Position numbers and translations under genes: made by a program. Under the pieces are notes generated by a model. The model was not told where the DNA came from. It worked only from the letters and a program-made list of their open reading frames with translations, and searched no databases. Positions 5,189-6,243 of a stretch of DNA of 6,243 bases are shown here, piece after piece. Position 1 is the first letter of the stretch; every line of letters begins with the position of its first letter. This DNA comes from Desulfovibrio sp. (lineage in GTDB: Bacteria; Desulfobacterota; Desulfovibrionia; Desulfovibrionales; Desulfovibrionaceae): assembly GCA_031275955.1 (NCBI GenBank), contig JAISNZ010000043.1, positions 1 through 6,243 of the forward strand. The letters run 5' to 3'.

Positions 5189-6243
5189 ATGTCTCTCAGC
5201 TTTACCGTTCCCACAGAAGAAATGCCCCTCATGCCCCTGCGCGAGGTGGTCATGTTCCCCAAGTCCATTGTGCCTCTCTTCGTAGGCCGGGAGGCTTCCA
5301 TCCGGGCCATCGAGACGGCCATTGATCAGCACGAGCGCCACATCCTCCTTGTCGCCCAGAAAGACTCCGCCCTTGCCCGCCCCCTGGGGGCGGACCTCTT
5401 CGAGGTGGGCACAGTCAGCCGCATCCTGCAACTGCTCCGCCTGCCCGACGGCACGATCAAGGTTCTCTTTGAAGGGCTTTTCCGCGCCCGCTGGGAGTTT
5501 TCCCCCTCCGTCCCTCAGGATCAGACAGAGGAAAGCGCCTTCCAGCTCGTCCTGATCCGGCCCCTGCCCCCGGACGAGAATTCCGGGGCGGAAGCCGCCG
5601 CCGCCGTCCGCGCCACCCTGGAAGCCCTGGACGGATACGCCAGGATCAACAAAAAATTCACCCCGGACCTTCTGGCCTCCATCACCGCCCACACCGACCC
5701 CGGACGTCTGGCCGACGCCATCATCCCCCACCTCAAGGTGGACTACCTGAAAAAGCAGGAAGTGCTGGAAGCCGCGGACACCGCCGCCCGCCTGGAAATG
5801 GTCTTCGCCCTGCTCCAGGGGGAACTGTCCATCTCCAGCATGGAAAAACGCATCAAGACCCGCGTCAAGAACCAGATGGAGCGCAACCAGCGCGAATATT
5901 ACCTCAACGAGCAGATCAAGGCCATTCACAAGGAAATGGGCCGCGAGGACGATCCCCTGCTGGAACTAAACGAACTGGAGAAACGCCTGCAGGAGAAAGA
6001 CATGCCCGGTGAGGCCCGGAGCAAGGCCCTGCGCGAGGTGAAAAAACTCCGCCAGATGCCCGCCACTTCGGCCGAATACACCGTTGTGCGCAATTATGTG
6101 GACTGGATTCTGGATCTGCCCTGGAATGATCTGAAACCCATTGATATTGATATTGAAAATGCGCGCGCCACCCTGGATGGGGGCCATTACGGTCTGGAAA
6201 AACCCAAGGAGCGCATTCTGGAATATCTGGCCGTGCAAAAACT
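5189..6243 (+). CDS. lon: ATP-dependent protease Lon, N-terminal part (cut by window edge)
   Basis: Lon is a single-chain hexameric AAA+ serine protease that degrades misfolded and regulatory proteins in the cytosol. The frame is open from ATG 5189 to the window end, giving 351 codons plus 2 bases, under half of a usual Lon of about 780-820 residues. Visible are the N-terminal substrate-binding domain starting with PLMPLREVVMFPKSIVPLFV, the helical segment with QREYYLNEQIKAIHKEMG (234-251), SAEYTVVRNYVDW, and HYGLEKPKERILEYLAVQK at 333-351, which in the family lies just before Walker A. The ATPase motifs and the Ser-Lys catalytic dyad are beyond the edge, so activity cannot be judged. The start follows the clpX stop by 12 bases, with GGAG at 5179-5182. 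Codon choice changes sharply after about 6080, from C-ending to T-ending codons. Confidence 0.97.
   Translation, partial: MSLSFTVPTEEMPLMPLREVVMFPKSIVPLFVGREASIRAIETAIDQHERHILLVAQKDSALARPLGADLFEVGTVSRILQLLRLPDGTIKVLFEGLFRARWEFSPSVPQDQTEESAFQLVLIRPLPPDENSGAEAAAAVRATLEALDGYARINKKFTPDLLASITAHTDPGRLADAIIPHLKVDYLKKQEVLEAADTAARLEMVFALLQGELSISSMEKRIKTRVKNQMERNQREYYLNEQIKAIHKEMGREDDPLLELNELEKRLQEKDMPGEARSKALREVKKLRQMPATSAEYTVVRNYVDWILDLPWNDLKPIDIDIENARATLDGGHYGLEKPKERILEYLAVQK

Noticed and set aside
1538..5929. A 1463-codon open frame on the minus strand
   Set aside because: It lies exactly in register opposite tig, clpP, clpX and lon, which are clearly real. Its translation is low-complexity Gly/Ala/Val/Gln/His sequence with no family motif, and its openness follows from missing TTA, CTA and TCA codons in the sense genes.
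1..6243. CRISPR array, insertion sequence, defence or toxin-antitoxin system
   Set aside because: There are no spaced repeats, transposase motifs or recognisable defence proteins; the window is a housekeeping chaperone-protease cluster plus one SDR gene.

Overview
The window carries the 5' part of a protein-quality-control cluster in the order tig (trigger factor) - clpP - clpX - lon, all rightward. To its left, separated by about 0.67 kb, is one leftward short-chain dehydrogenase/reductase (SDR) gene. The gene order, the GC-rich C-ending codon choice and the protein sequences fit a deltaproteobacterium, most likely a Desulfovibrio-like member of the Desulfovibrionaceae, where I recall this order being kept. 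The genus is an inference from memory and no search was run.

Layout: 1-177 is an AT-rich stretch with no convincing gene, downstream of the SDR gene. 178-942 (minus) is a complete 254-residue SDR resembling gluconate 5-dehydrogenase/FabG-type enzymes. 943-1612 is a long divergent intergenic region with an inverted repeat, a compact nested hairpin, a weak promoter candidate and a possible 10-codon leader ORF whose stop overlaps the tig start. 1613-3094 is tig with an unusual repetitive acidic tail. 3095-3226 is a gap with phased A-tracts. 3227-3829 is clpP. 3830-3889 holds a strong GC hairpin beside the clpX ribosome binding site. 3890-5176 is clpX. After 12 bases, 5189-6243 is the start of lon, cut by the window edge just before its Walker A motif.

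Together the four genes cover folding and destruction of cytosolic proteins. Trigger factor meets nascent chains at the ribosome exit, ClpX unfolds tagged substrates into the ClpP chamber, and Lon degrades misfolded proteins on its own. All four genes lie in the same reading frame (gaps of 132, 60 and 12 bases), which together with avoidance of TTA, CTA and TCA codons creates a large but spurious antisense ORF.

I see no novel system such as a defence island, CRISPR array or mobile element. The points most worth a second look are the possible leader peptide ahead of tig, the PADG repeat tail of trigger factor, an abrupt synonymous-codon shift inside lon near 6080, the hairpin next to the clpX start, and the ClpP and ClpX substitutions at functional sites.
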